From: Synechococcales cyanobacterium PMM_0003
GTDB taxonomy: Bacteria; Cyanobacteriota; Cyanobacteriia; Pseudanabaenales; Pseudanabaenaceae
Assembly: GCA_949128015.1 (NCBI GenBank)
Contig: CASBRC010000264.1
Span: 1 to 16,554, forward strand
Direction: 5' to 3'
Length of the DNA stretch: 16,554 bases
Shown here: piece after piece, positions 6,502 to 15,441 of the stretch
Layout of the letters: the number at the start of each line of letters is the position of its first letter
Numbering within the stretch: the stretch's first letter is position 1
Position numbers and translations under genes: made by a program
The notes under the pieces: model-generated
Database searches by the model: none
Seen by the model: only the letters and a program-made list of their open reading frames with translations
Told to the model about the DNA's origin: nothing

Positions 6502-8196
6502 ATGCTACAAGGATGGATTCAAATTGGAATAACGCTGGTGCTGATTGTCGCGATCGCGCCGATCTTTGGTGGCTACATTGCACGGGTTTACTTAGGACAA
6601 AAAACAATACTTGATCGGATTTTAAACCCAATCGAGAGTTTGATTTTTAATCTTAGTGGCGTGCAATCCAAAGCACAAATGACAGGCTGGCAATATGCTC
6701 GTGCCATTTTGCTCAGTAATTTGGCGATGGCAGTAATTGTATTTTTACTGCTTACATTTCAGGGTGCGTTACCTCTAAATACAACAGGGCTGAGTGCTCC
6801 TAGTTGGGATTTGGCGCTGCATACCACGATTTCATTTATCACGAATACTAATCAACAGCATTACTCTGGTGAAACTATGCTAAGTTATTCCTCACAGATG
6901 TTTGGGATTGCTTTTTTGATGTTCACCTCCGCAGCGACTGGGCTGGCGGTGGGGATCGCTTTTATTCGTGGTTTAACTGGGCGATCGCTTGGTAATTTCT
7001 ATGTAGATTTAACCCTTGCCATTACGAGAATTTTGCTGCCGATTAGTATTATTGGTGCGATCGCTTTGATGGCAGCAGGGGTTCCCGAGACCTTAGCGGC
7101 TCCCGTAGTTGTCCCGACTTTAGAAGACCCAAATATCAGTCAAGCGATCGCAATTGGACCCGTTGCTCATTACGAGATTATCAAGCAACTAGGTGAAAAT
7201 GGCGGTGGATTCTTTGCGATTAACTCCGCACATCCCTTTGAGAATCCGAACGGCTTTACAAATCTGATTCAGATTCTGACGATGATTTCGATTCCGACAG
7301 CACTGATCCATACCTATGGTGTGATCGCTAATAGTCGCAAACAAGCTTGGCTGCTCTTTGGGATGGTGTTCATTCTTTTTGTCTCGTTCATTGTTGTTGT
7401 CGGTATTGGCGAATATCAAGGTAATCCTCTTGTAAATAACTTACTAGGTTTGCAGAGTCCTAATTTTGAAGGAAAAGAAGTTCGCTTTGGTTGGGCGCAG
7501 TCAGCTTTGTTTGCCGTCACCACGACAGGAACAATGACAGGTGCGGTTAACTCCATGCATGATTCCCTGATGCCAAGCGGCGGCTTTATCACCTTGTCCA
7601 ATCTTTTTCTGCAAATTATTTGGGGTGGTCAAGGCACAGGCACAGCTTACTTATTTGTCTATTCAATTTTGGCAGTATTTGTGACGGGGCTAATGGTTGG
7701 TCGGACTCCCGAATTTCTAGGACGCAAGATCGAAAAGAATGAAGTAGTGTTGACTAGTTTTTTGATTTTGTTAATCCATCCAATTTTTATTCTGATTCCT
7801 AGTGCGATCGCCTTAGCGTTTCCTGATCAGTTAGCTGGAATTAGTAATTCAGGATTTCATGGACTCTCGCAAGTTGTTTATGAATACGCATCGGCAGCAG
7901 CCAACAATGGCTCTGGCTTTGAAGGATTAGGTGATAACACGCTCTGGTGGAATCTTAGTGCTTCTGTTAGTTTGCTAGGCGGTCGCTATGTGCCGATTAT
8001 TGCCTTGCTTTTATTAGCTGATGGGATGTCTCGCAAGCAGACTATTGCCATGACTACAGGCACATTGCGAACTGACACAGTTCTCTTTACCAGTGTTACC
8101 GCAGGTGTGATTTTGATTATGGGTGCATTGACTTTCTTTCCTGTCTTGGCTTTAGGCTCTGTCGCTGAAGCCTTTCTTATCGCTAGAGGCGGCTAA
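6502..8196 (+). CDS. kdpA: Potassium-transporting ATPase, K+-binding subunit KdpA
   Basis: Membrane subunit of the high-affinity KdpFABC K+ pump; it selects and takes in K+ from outside and passes it to KdpB. The 564-residue protein is hydrophobic throughout, with about ten membrane helices, and is close to the usual length (about 557). All four selectivity-filter regions of the KdpA fold, a relative of Trk/Ktr-type channels, are present: [11 protein letters not shown] (114-124), GENGGGFF (231-238) followed by [23 protein letters not shown] (from 340), and NNGSGFEGL (468-476). The ATG at 6502 has a purine-rich stretch just upstream. kdpB follows after 15 bases, so the two are surely cotranscribed. 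The 11-bp repeats upstream may control the operon. Identification is firm. Confidence 0.97.
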   Translation: MLQGWIQIGITLVLIVAIAPIFGGYIARVYLGQKTILDRILNPIESLIFNLSGVQSKAQMTGWQYARAILLSNLAMAVIVFLLLTFQGALPLNTTGLSAPSWDLALHTTISFITNTNQQHYSGETMLSYSSQMFGIAFLMFTSAATGLAVGIAFIRGLTGRSLGNFYVDLTLAITRILLPISIIGAIALMAAGVPETLAAPVVVPTLEDPNISQAIAIGPVAHYEIIKQLGENGGGFFAINSAHPFENPNGFTNLIQILTMISIPTALIHTYGVIANSRKQAWLLFGMVFILFVSFIVVVGIGEYQGNPLVNNLLGLQSPNFEGKEVRFGWAQSALFAVTTTGTMTGAVNSMHDSLMPSGGFITLSNLFLQIIWGGQGTGTAYLFVYSILAVFVTGLMVGRTPEFLGRKIEKNEVVLTSFLILLIHPIFILIPSAIALAFPDQLAGISNSGFHGLSQVVYEYASAAANNGSGFEGLGDNTLWWNLSASVSLLGGRYVPIIALLLLADGMSRKQTIAMTTGTLRTDTVLFTSVTAGVILIMGALTFFPVLALGSVAEAFLIARGG

Positions 8197-8211
8197 AACA
8201 GATTAAAATAT

Positions 8212-10314
8212 ATGAACAATAATTCAATCAATAATTCTTCAAAAAAGAAACAAGAGCTTGGCAGCACTCGCGAGTCGCGCAGACATATATCCAAAGCATC
8301 AATGGCAGGACTTTATCCTCGCGCCATTCGCGATGCTTTCTATAAGCTCAATCCTAAGATTGCCGTTCGTAATCCTGTCATGTTTATGGTTTGGGTTGGA
8401 ACGCTTGTCACCTTGCTAGTCACCATCGATCCCAATTTATTTGGAACTGTAAAAGGCGATTCTAACCAAGAGAGGGTTCTTAATGGACTGATTACAGTCA
8501 TTCTCTTCTTTACAGTACTGTTTGCCAACTTTGCTGAGGCGATCGCAGAAGGACGCGGCAAAGCACAGGCTGACTCATTACGCACCACACGATCGGATAC
8601 GATCGCAACTAAAGTATTGCCTGACGGATCTATTCAGCAAATCAGTTCGACAGAGCTGCGGCGAGGTGATTTAGTCAAAGTCAAGAGCGGCGAAATGATT
8701 CCTGCTGATGGGGAAGTGGTGGCGGGCTTAGCTTCTGTCGATGAGGCTGCAATTACGGGCGAATCGGCTCCAGTCTTAAAGCAACCAGGTACAGATATTT
8801 CTAGCTCAGTTACAGGTGGAACTCGTGTAGTTTCCGATGAACTGACCATCAGAATCATGGCTGACCCCGGACAAGGATTTATCGATCGGATGATCGCCCT
8901 TGTGGAAGGTGCAGAACGCACGAAAACTCCTAATGAAATCGCTTTAACCGTCCTGCTGACAGTACTTACACAGGTATTTCTGATTGTCGTCGCCACGATT
9001 ACGCCGATCGCAAATTATGTAAATACGCCCACGACCATTGCGATTCTTATTTCCCTATTAGTTGCCCTAATTCCGACGACGATTGGAGGATTGCTGAGTG
9101 CGATCGGGATTGCAGGTATGGATCGCGTTGCTCAGTTTAACGTAATTGCCACATCAGGTCGTGCTGTCGAAGCTTGCGGCGATATCAACACCTTAGTTCT
9201 CGATAAAACAGGCACGATTACGCTGGGCAATCGACTTGCCGATGAATTTATCCCTGTCAACGGACATTCCCTCGCTGAAGTAGCCACTGTTGCGCTTGCC
9301 GCTAGCATCTTTGATGAAACTCCTGAAGGCAAATCAATTGTCCAGTTAGCCGAACAATTAGGAGCGATTGTCAAATTTGATCGCGACCAAGCCAAAGGGC
9401 TGGAATTCTCGGCAAGGACGCGTATGAGTGGGACTGATTTACCTGATGACATTGAGGTTCGTAAAGGTACAGTCGATGCGATTAGAGGATTTGTGCGATC
9501 GCGATCTGGTAATGTCCCAGAAGAATTTGAAGCTGCCTATGAAAAAGTGTCCAGACTTGGCGGTACGCCCTTGGGGATATGTCAGGGCGGAGATTTGTAC
9601 GGTGTAATTTATCTCAAAGATATCGTCAAACCCGGTCTACGCGAAAGATTCGATCAACTGCGGCGGATGGGTGTTCGCACGATTATGCTTACGGGTGATA
9701 ATCAGATTACTGCTTCTGTAATTGCTGAAGAAGCAGGAGTTGATGACTTCATCGCCGAGGCAACCCCCGAAGATAAAATCGAAGTAATTCGCCGCGAACA
9801 AGCTCAAGGCAAACTAGTTGCCATGACGGGTGATGGCACAAATGACGCGCCAGCTCTAGCTCAAGCAAATGTCGGTGTTGCCATGAACTCTGGTACGCAA
9901 GCCGCCAAAGAAGCCGCGAATATGGTGGATTTGGATAGTGATCCGACAAAGTTAATTGACTTAGTTGCGATCGGTAAGCAGCTCCTAATTACTCGCGGTG
10001 CGTTAACTACTTTCTCGATCGCAAATGATATTGCCAAATACTTCGCGATCATTCCCACCATCTTTGCTTCTGCTGGTATCGGTGCGCTGAATGTGATGGG
10101 GCTTAAAAGCCCTCAGTCAGCAATTCTCTCAGCGTTGATTTACAATGCCTTGATTATTCCTGTCCTGATTCCTCTTGCATTAAAAGGAGTAAAATTCCGT
10201 CCTCTCACCGCCGATCAACTCTTACAGCGCAATATTTTACTTTACGGTTTAGGTGGCGTAATCGCTCCATTTATTGCCATTAAGTTCATCGATATTCTAT
10301 TACCCATCGCTTAA
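8212..10314 (+). CDS. kdpB: Potassium-transporting P-type ATPase catalytic subunit KdpB
   Basis: The ATP-driven subunit of the Kdp pump, in the plasma membrane with its catalytic domains in the cytoplasm. The 700-residue protein has the P-type ATPase order: membrane segments, actuator domain with TGES (182-185; Ser185 corresponds to the serine whose phosphorylation inhibits the E. coli pump), phosphorylation motif DKTGTIT with Asp331, nucleotide-binding domain, [10 protein letters not shown], the hinge [10 protein letters not shown] (539-548, Asp541 and Asp545) and C-terminal helices. It is slightly longer than the E. coli protein (about 682) because of a polar Asn/Ser/Lys-rich head of some 25 residues. 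The ATG lies 15 bases after kdpA. A 149-base spacer holding an imperfect palindrome follows before kdpG. Identification is firm. Confidence 0.98.
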   Translation: MNNNSINNSSKKKQELGSTRESRRHISKASMAGLYPRAIRDAFYKLNPKIAVRNPVMFMVWVGTLVTLLVTIDPNLFGTVKGDSNQERVLNGLITVILFFTVLFANFAEAIAEGRGKAQADSLRTTRSDTIATKVLPDGSIQQISSTELRRGDLVKVKSGEMIPADGEVVAGLASVDEAAITGESAPVLKQPGTDISSSVTGGTRVVSDELTIRIMADPGQGFIDRMIALVEGAERTKTPNEIALTVLLTVLTQVFLIVVATITPIANYVNTPTTIAILISLLVALIPTTIGGLLSAIGIAGMDRVAQFNVIATSGRAVEACGDINTLVLDKTGTITLGNRLADEFIPVNGHSLAEVATVALAASIFDETPEGKSIVQLAEQLGAIVKFDRDQAKGLEFSARTRMSGTDLPDDIEVRKGTVDAIRGFVRSRSGNVPEEFEAAYEKVSRLGGTPLGICQGGDLYGVIYLKDIVKPGLRERFDQLRRMGVRTIMLTGDNQITASVIAEEAGVDDFIAEATPEDKIEVIRREQAQGKLVAMTGDGTNDAPALAQANVGVAMNSGTQAAKEAANMVDLDSDPTKLIDLVAIGKQLLITRGALTTFSIANDIAKYFAIIPTIFASAGIGALNVMGLKSPQSAILSALIYNALIIPVLIPLALKGVKFRPLTADQLLQRNILLYGLGGVIAPFIAIKFIDILLPIA

Positions 10315-10437
10315 TCGCGGATTAAACGGATTATTGGATTTCACAGATTTTTATATTTCCATATTCAATCTATCCAAAAATCCACTCCGATAAATCCAAA
10401 AATCCGCACAATCCTTTAATCCCTCTAATCCGCGATT
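10313..10437. repeat. GGATTA-type imperfect palindrome between kdpB and kdpG
   Basis: AATCGCGGATTA (10313-10324) is perfectly complementary to TAATCCGCGATT (10426-10437), and the inner 35 bases of each arm also match approximately, built from variants of GGATT/AATCC (CGGATTA, TGGATTT, CAGATTT, AAATCC). The element starts on the last two bases of the kdpB stop codon and fills nearly the whole spacer. It looks like a dispersed non-coding repeat and would fold strongly in the polycistronic mRNA, so it may weaken or adjust expression of the genes behind it. Origin and effect are inference. Confidence 0.65.
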
Positions 10438-10463
10438 CCGCCTTTATATTCACTAAAACAACT

Positions 10464-10718
10464 ATGAAAAAACTCCTTCCCAGTAACTTCCCGATCGCAG
10501 ATTTCCAAGATTTATGGCAACTCGCAAATAAACAGAAATATCCCAGATATCTATTCCTTGCGCTCTGTCTAAATCTAATCGTTGCCCCTGCGGTCTATGC
10601 CGCTAATGCTGAAAGTTTTAGTCGCTATCAAGCCTATGCTCTAGGGCTTTTAGGGATCGCAACTGTTATATTCTCAATCTATCTATTTGTCGTCATGTTC
10701 CAACCTGAGAAATTTTAA
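10464..10718 (+). CDS. kdpG: KdpG/KdpF-like small membrane subunit
   Basis: An 84-residue protein with two hydrophobic segments (about 28-47 and 57-79) and a polar head of 25 residues. The second segment and the closing FVVMFQPEKF look like the end of KdpF, the roughly 29-residue peptide that stabilises the Kdp complex and typically ends in a (L/F)xPExF pattern. In Anabaena an extra gene called kdpG sits between kdpB and kdpC, and this gene holds the same place. I infer a membrane accessory subunit, perhaps doing the job of KdpF with an added N-terminal helix; PAVYAANAESF around residues 43-53 also resembles a signal-peptidase-like site, so the N-terminal helix might be removed. Function is unproven. 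It follows the kdpB palindrome by 26 bases and precedes kdpC by 42. Confidence 0.75.
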   Translation: MKKLLPSNFPIADFQDLWQLANKQKYPRYLFLALCLNLIVAPAVYAANAESFSRYQAYALGLLGIATVIFSIYLFVVMFQPEKF

Positions 10719-10760
10719 TCATAAATTAATTACAAATTAAGTACTAAACTTATTAAACCT

Positions 10761-11387
10761 ATGAACGAAATTATTAAAGCTATTCGCGCCACTCTAGTTC
10801 TCTGGGTGCTTGTCGCCGTGATTTATCCCTTTTCAATGATTGCGATCGCGCAATTACCCTTCCTGTCAAATCAAACTAATGGCAGCCTCATCCGCAATCC
10901 TCAAGGACAAATTGTTGGCTCAGCGCTGATTGGTCAACCATTTACTAGCGATCGCTATTTCAACAGCCGCCCTAGTACTACTAACTACAGCACCGCCGAT
11001 CCCAAAGCGGATACTGCTAATATTCTGAAAACAGGTGTTTCAGGCGCAAGTAATTTAGCTCCTAGCAATCCTGATTTGCTCAGTCGCATCAAGGGTAAAT
11101 CCGATCCTGATCCTAGTAAGGCTACTGAAGGTGATCTAGCAAGATTGCAAAAAGCAGGTATTAATCCCACTGCCGATCTGATTTACACATCAGGTTCAAG
11201 CCTCGATCCTCATATCACACCTGAAGCGGCTAAAGCCCAAATCCAAAGAGTTGCTCAATCTCGTAAGGTTGAACCTAACAAGCTAGAAACGCTGATCCAG
11301 CAGAATACCGATGGTCGTTTTCTTGGTATCTTTGGTGAAGATGGAGTGAATGTATTGAAGCTAAACTTAGCATTAGATGCTCTATGA
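10761..11387 (+). CDS. kdpC: Potassium-transporting ATPase subunit KdpC
   Basis: Accessory subunit of the Kdp pump, held by one N-terminal membrane helix with the rest on the periplasmic side, where it contacts KdpA near the K+ entrance. The 208-residue protein opens MNEIIKAIRATLVLWVLVAV (membrane helix about 10-32), then carries the KdpC signatures GSALIGQPFTSDRYFNSRPS, SNLAPSNPDLLSRI and SGSSLDPHITPEAA, with the usual RVAQSRKV and LNLALDAL end. Its length matches the family (190-210). It overlaps the next gene by four bases in an ATGA arrangement, so translation of the KdpD-like protein is probably coupled to it. Identification is firm. Confidence 0.95.
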   Translation: MNEIIKAIRATLVLWVLVAVIYPFSMIAIAQLPFLSNQTNGSLIRNPQGQIVGSALIGQPFTSDRYFNSRPSTTNYSTADPKADTANILKTGVSGASNLAPSNPDLLSRIKGKSDPDPSKATEGDLARLQKAGINPTADLIYTSGSSLDPHITPEAAKAQIQRVAQSRKVEPNKLETLIQQNTDGRFLGIFGEDGVNVLKLNLALDAL

Positions 11388-12493
11388 TTAAAGCTCATCG
11401 TCGTGGCAAACACAAAATATTTATTGGCATGAGTCCAGGCGTAGGCAAAACCTACAAAATGCTGGAAGAAGGGCATCGACTGCGCTCTGAAGGGATTGAT
11501 GTCGTAATTGGCTTTCTGGAAACTCACAATCGAGCCGAGACGATCGCAAAAGCGATCGGCTTAGAAGTAATTCCCCGTCAACAGATTATTTGGGAATCGG
11601 TAACGCTAACAGAAATGGATACTGATGCTATTCTCAAGCGACAGCCACAACTAGCGCTGGTGGATGAATTAGCACATACTAATGTCCCTAATGCTGAACG
11701 CGAAAAACGCTATCAGGATGTAGAAATTCTGCTCGAAGCGGGAATTGATGTCTATTCGACGGTAAATATTCAACATATAGAGAGTCTTAATGATACCGTA
11801 GCCAAAATTACGGGAGTGATCGTGCGAGAGCGAATTCCCGATCGCATTTTAGAAGCCGCCGATGAGGTGATAGTGGTAGATGTCACCCCTGAAACGCTTC
11901 AGGAAAGGCTACGCGACGGCAAAATCTATGCTCCTGAAAAAATCGATCAATCTCTCAATAACTTCTTTCAGCGTCGGCATTTGATTGCTTTAAGAGAATT
12001 AGCATTACGGGAAATTGCCGATAACATCGAAGATAATTTAGGGGATCAAGAACAGGGAAACTCTAATGTCGAAGCAATTTGTAATATCCATGAACGCGTT
12101 TTAGTCTGTGTTTCCACTTATCCTAATTCCCTCCAGTTATTACGTCGAGGCGCAAGGATTGCAGGATACATGCACGCACAGCTTTATGTCTTATTTGCTA
12201 ACGATCCTGATCGTTTTTTGACTAAAGAAGAAAGTCTTCATATCGAAACTTGCGAACGTTTGTGTAAGGAGTTTGAGGGAACTTTTATTCGCGTCCACGG
12301 AAGTAATCCCTTAAAGGCAATCGTGGATACAGCCAAAGAATATGGAATTACTCAAATTGTAATGGGAGAGAGCCAGAAGTCACGCTGGCAGATTTTGTTG
12401 AAGGGATCGCTTACGCAAAGAATTTTGCGATCGCTAAAAAATGTTGATATTCATATTATTTCAACTAGTAAAGTTGGTAGCGATGGTATTTAG
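11384..12493 (+). CDS. kdpD: Short KdpD: sensor and Usp domains without histidine kinase
   Basis: A 369-residue cytoplasmic protein equal to the N-terminal part of KdpD, the K+ sensor (E. coli KdpD is 894 residues). It has the KdpD domain with Walker A GMSPGVGKT (15-23), VDELAHTNVPN (near 93) and the STVNIQHIESLN stretch, then a universal-stress-protein-like domain from about 235, ending in VMGESQKSRWQILLKGSLTQRILR. The four membrane helices, GAF region and histidine kinase of full KdpD are absent: the frame ends cleanly at a stop with a terminator behind it. Anabaena also has such a short KdpD in kdpABGCD operons, so this is a lineage design rather than damage. The kinase partner, if any, is encoded elsewhere. 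The Staphylococcus c-di-AMP signature in the Usp domain (SxS...FTAxY, as I recall it) is not matched: STY and MHAQL occupy those places. Confidence 0.9.
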   Translation: MIKAHRRGKHKIFIGMSPGVGKTYKMLEEGHRLRSEGIDVVIGFLETHNRAETIAKAIGLEVIPRQQIIWESVTLTEMDTDAILKRQPQLALVDELAHTNVPNAEREKRYQDVEILLEAGIDVYSTVNIQHIESLNDTVAKITGVIVRERIPDRILEAADEVIVVDVTPETLQERLRDGKIYAPEKIDQSLNNFFQRRHLIALRELALREIADNIEDNLGDQEQGNSNVEAICNIHERVLVCVSTYPNSLQLLRRGARIAGYMHAQLYVLFANDPDRFLTKEESLHIETCERLCKEFEGTFIRVHGSNPLKAIVDTAKEYGITQIVMGESQKSRWQILLKGSLTQRILRSLKNVDIHIISTSKVGSDGI

Positions 12494-12494
12494 G

Positions 12495-12514
12495 CTCGCT
12501 TTGCGAGACTTTTT
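12495..12514 (+). terminator. Intrinsic terminator of the kdp operon
   Basis: CTCGC (12495-12499) pairs with GCGAG (12503-12507) around TTT, followed by AC and five Ts. It starts one base after the kdpD stop codon. The stem is short, and the palindrome at 12519-12559 just behind it would back it up. Confidence 0.55.
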
Positions 12515-12518
12515 AAGA

Positions 12519-12559
12519 AAAAACCTGTAGCGCACGCTCCGCGTGCGCTACAGGTTTTT
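12519..12559. repeat. Palindromic repeat, copy 3 (19-bp perfect stem)
   Basis: Arms 12519-12537 and 12541-12559 are perfectly complementary around a TCC loop and share the core GTAGCGCACGC with copies at 3349 and 3889. One stem pair is flipped relative to copy 1 (G-C to C-G, next to the CTGTAG step) on both arms at once. Five As precede and five Ts follow the core on either strand. It lies between the convergent ends of kdpD (stop 12493) and the GH57 gene (stop 12564), fitting a shared bidirectional terminator. Confidence 0.85.
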
Positions 12560-12563
12560 GTGT

Positions 12564-15233
12564 TTAGGCATGAAGCCAAGCTTCAGTGGCAATTCCTAGT
12601 TTGCTGGCTGTATCAATTAACTGATGAAGCTCCAAATTAGAAATGCTTTCGCAAAGATTAGCCTCAATGTGAATTGGCTGTCTCTCAACGGATTCCAAAT
12701 CGAGAATCTGTCTAGCAAGCACACATTGGGGAGCGATCCGTTTGAATAGATAGTTTAGGAAAGCCTCTTGAGAGAGATTTAGATCGAGCTGTAGATCGAG
12801 GCGATCGCTGATTGATAAAGACTGCTCAATTTGATTGAGATAGTTAACTAGCGATTTTTCATCAATGTCCTGAAGTTGAGCAAGATGCTGAATTTGACTC
12901 AAAATATAATTTTCAAGAATCTGAGCATCTTCAACATGAGTAAACTTGCAACCCAGATTGTGCGCCTCGATCGCTACTGCATCTAGCGCCACATTCGGCA
13001 GTGCTGCACCTGTTTCTAAGCGCTTGAGTTCTTCAGTCAGGCGATTGTTTAAAACGATGTCTGCGGCAACTTGCAGTTCAGGTGGAACTGGCAGATCGTC
13101 ACGACGAAATGAAATCAGGATGCCATAGTTATCGCGATAGACCTGCTCATATAGCTGATCGAGTCTAGTCAGAGTCTCATCGGCAAGCATTCGCAAAATC
13201 CGATGGCGCTCCTCGGCAAAGAGATGATGCAGATTAAACTGCTCACCACTAAAATTACTTGCCATCGCCAGAATTACCGCCGCAGTATTCGCTTGTTTAA
13301 GAATCTTAAACAAGTTCGCTTTGATCTCTTCATATTCGCGCCGTCCCGTAAAGGGTTGGATGCAGCAATGGAAGTCATCACCACCAAGGTGTAGCACCGC
13401 AAAAATATAATTGACGGATTCTTGGGTGATCCCAGAGACTAGCTGAATTTGCCCGATCGCTAAAGCCATTGAGCCAATCCGTTGCAGTTGATAATCCTGT
13501 TGTTGGATGGTGTAGCAATAGATTTGTTGCGATCGCGAATAATTGTCTAATGTTGAACTAAGGGCATATTGCGCCGCAACCTGTGCGAGGGTGATCCGAT
13601 TGGTCGCCACTTGATGACGAAAAACTCCTTCGCCGTCTTTAAATTCAACAAGATTACTTGGCGCTTGAGCCATGCGCTTAATAAACTCAGCCTCTAGCAA
13701 TACGCCTGCGACATCGGCAGCTAGCTCGATCGCTCTAGCGGCATAACGCAAGATCTGCACAGTTTCAGGACGTGATAACTCTTCAAAAAACCAGCCACAA
13801 CTGGTAAACATCAACAAGGCATGGCGCTGCATTTCCAACAACCGCAGAGCGTCAATTTTTTGAGCCGATGTCGAGACTTTGCCGCCACATTGCTCCTCAA
13901 AAAATTTCTCTAAAACTGGTGAATGTTCAGCAAGCCCATCCCGCAGAGAATATTGCAGTACGTCAATATAGCGATCGCGAGCTTCCCAAGGATCGTTAAA
14001 ATATTTGCGTCCAATATCGACATATACCGTAGCGAGGTGATCGCGCAACCAGTTGAGACTATCTCGCAACGGTCGCCGCCATAGGAGCTGATAGCCCGAA
14101 CCTTCGCCACCACAGCCGCAGCCACCCTGCCAGCGATCGACACCGTGAGCGCAACTCCACGCAGTTACAGATTTCAGTTCTGCTTCCCATTGAGGCGGAA
14201 AAAGACTCAAATAATGGGCGTAATTGGTGACAGTCCAACCGTGCTTGGGAAATTCTTCGACGAAGGCATAGGAAAGGGTTTTTTCGGTAAAGTGCTTGTG
14301 ATGCCCAAAAGTTTCGCCATCGGTTGCCACAGAAACGATCTGATGTGAGCGGTGATCGTTGCGGATGGCTTGACTAAGACGCTTGGAAAAATTGTGGGAA
14401 CTACCTAAGAGATCGCCAAATCCCATATCGCGAGAAATGGGGCCATCATAGAAAAATATATCGATATAGGCTTCAGTATCGGCGGGTAAATGGAATTGAC
14501 TAAGTTCCGATACATTACTGCTATTGGTATTATGGCGACGCAAATAGCAACGGTAGGGACGATTGGGATCAATCTGTGCGCCGCCCACTTCATCCCAAGC
14601 AGGATTAGGATTTTCGTTAGTAGGCATAAGACGGCAGCGCTGAGCCTGAGATGGCGCAAGGATAATAAATTTGATCCCCTCTAAAACCAGAGCCTCAAGG
14701 GTTTCATAGTCAACGGCAGTCTCGGCAAGCCACATCCCTTCGGTTTCGCGCCCAAATCTTGCCTTGAAATCTTCTTTACCCCACCGAATTTGCGTCAATT
14801 TATCACGCCAATTTGCCAAGGGCATGATGATGTGGTTGTACACTTGTGCGATCGCATTACCATGACCATCGAGTCGATCGGCACTGCGCTTATCGGCATC
14901 TAAAATGGCTTGATAGGTGTCGCGATCGTGAAATTCCATCCATGAGAGCAGCGTTGGCCCCATGTTGAAACTCATGTACTCATAGTTATTGACAATCTTA
15001 ACGATCTTGCCGTCATAGCGCTCGATCCGCGAGAATGCATTGGGGCGGTAACATTCATGGTGAATTCGCGCATTCCAGTCATGAAAGGGCGCAGCGCTTT
15101 CTTGCCGCTCGATCGCATTTAGGTAAGGATTTTCACGAGGAGGCTGATAAAAGTGACCATGAATCGTGATAAAAATTCCCGAATCGGTCGGACGCTGAAC
15201 ATCAGGCGAAGAAACAGAAGCAGCAACAGTCAC
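12564..15233 (-). CDS. Glycoside hydrolase family 57-like protein with DUF3536 region
   Basis: A large (889-residue) protein without signal peptide, so probably cytoplasmic. The first 400 residues carry GH57 signatures: GHFYQPPRENPY (26-37, motif 1), GHGNAIAQVYNHIIMPLA (123-140), WLAETAVD with Glu171 as the expected nucleophile, and VATDGETFGHHKHF with Asp305 as the expected acid/base. A Cys/Gly-rich GGCGCGGEGSGYQ segment follows, typical of the long DUF3536 type. The last 450 residues are helix-rich without a recognised catalytic motif. GH57 enzymes act on alpha-glucans (amylase, branching, transferase reactions); which one applies here is unknown, though glycogen metabolism is a fair guess. 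The start is GTG at 15233 with AGGGGAAG eight bases upstream. It faces kdpD and diverges from aroE; neither neighbour informs its role. Confidence 0.88.
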   Translation of the reverse strand: MTVAASVSSPDVQRPTDSGIFITIHGHFYQPPRENPYLNAIERQESAAPFHDWNARIHHECYRPNAFSRIERYDGKIVKIVNNYEYMSFNMGPTLLSWMEFHDRDTYQAILDADKRSADRLDGHGNAIAQVYNHIIMPLANWRDKLTQIRWGKEDFKARFGRETEGMWLAETAVDYETLEALVLEGIKFIILAPSQAQRCRLMPTNENPNPAWDEVGGAQIDPNRPYRCYLRRHNTNSSNVSELSQFHLPADTEAYIDIFFYDGPISRDMGFGDLLGSSHNFSKRLSQAIRNDHRSHQIVSVATDGETFGHHKHFTEKTLSYAFVEEFPKHGWTVTNYAHYLSLFPPQWEAELKSVTAWSCAHGVDRWQGGCGCGGEGSGYQLLWRRPLRDSLNWLRDHLATVYVDIGRKYFNDPWEARDRYIDVLQYSLRDGLAEHSPVLEKFFEEQCGGKVSTSAQKIDALRLLEMQRHALLMFTSCGWFFEELSRPETVQILRYAARAIELAADVAGVLLEAEFIKRMAQAPSNLVEFKDGEGVFRHQVATNRITLAQVAAQYALSSTLDNYSRSQQIYCYTIQQQDYQLQRIGSMALAIGQIQLVSGITQESVNYIFAVLHLGGDDFHCCIQPFTGRREYEEIKANLFKILKQANTAAVILAMASNFSGEQFNLHHLFAEERHRILRMLADETLTRLDQLYEQVYRDNYGILISFRRDDLPVPPELQVAADIVLNNRLTEELKRLETGAALPNVALDAVAIEAHNLGCKFTHVEDAQILENYILSQIQHLAQLQDIDEKSLVNYLNQIEQSLSISDRLDLQLDLNLSQEAFLNYLFKRIAPQCVLARQILDLESVERQPIHIEANLCESISNLELHQLIDTASKLGIATEAWLHA

Positions 15234-15327
15234 GCAAATCTTCCCCTATAGGGCAAACGACATTTAGTCTATCTTGGCAGATTTTCCGAATGGTTCGCAA
15301 GGAAGTATAGAAAAGTTTTAGAAGTTA

Positions 15328-15342
15328 CAGCGCTTTGCGCTG
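15328..15342. repeat. Short hairpin CAGCGC-TTT-GCGCTG
   Basis: A perfect 6-bp stem with a TTT loop in the divergent spacer between the GH57 gene and aroE. The same CGCTTTGCG centre occurs in the argH terminator (4801-4809) and behind kdpD (12497-12505). Confidence 0.6.
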
Positions 15343-15352
15343 ATATAAAACC

Positions 15353-15378
15353 CAGAGAAACTTTTAAAAGTTTCTCTG
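15353..15378. repeat. Perfect 26-base palindrome
   Basis: CAGAGAAACTTTT is followed directly by its reverse complement, with no loop. It lies about midway between the divergent starts of the GH57 gene and aroE. It could be a dimeric regulator site, a cruciform or hairpin, or a small mobile-repeat trace. Nothing in the sequence decides between these. Confidence 0.7.
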
Positions 15379-15407
15379 TACTATCTAAAGTCTCAACAGG
15401 CTGTAAA

Positions 15408-15441
15408 GGATCGCGAATCATATTTATTTGATTTGCGATCC
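15408..15441. repeat. Inverted repeat GGATCGCGAATCA / TGATTTGCGATCC
   Basis: Thirteen-base arms (15408-15420 and 15429-15441) pair with one G-U wobble around an AT-only 8-base loop. It ends 50 bases before the aroE ATG and overlaps the proposed -35 box, so it could be an operator or a leader hairpin. Confidence 0.6.

Noticed and set aside
8634..8996. 120-codon reverse frame inside kdpB
   Set aside because: Antisense shadow of the conserved actuator-domain coding sequence; low-complexity Ser/Thr/Pro/Val content.
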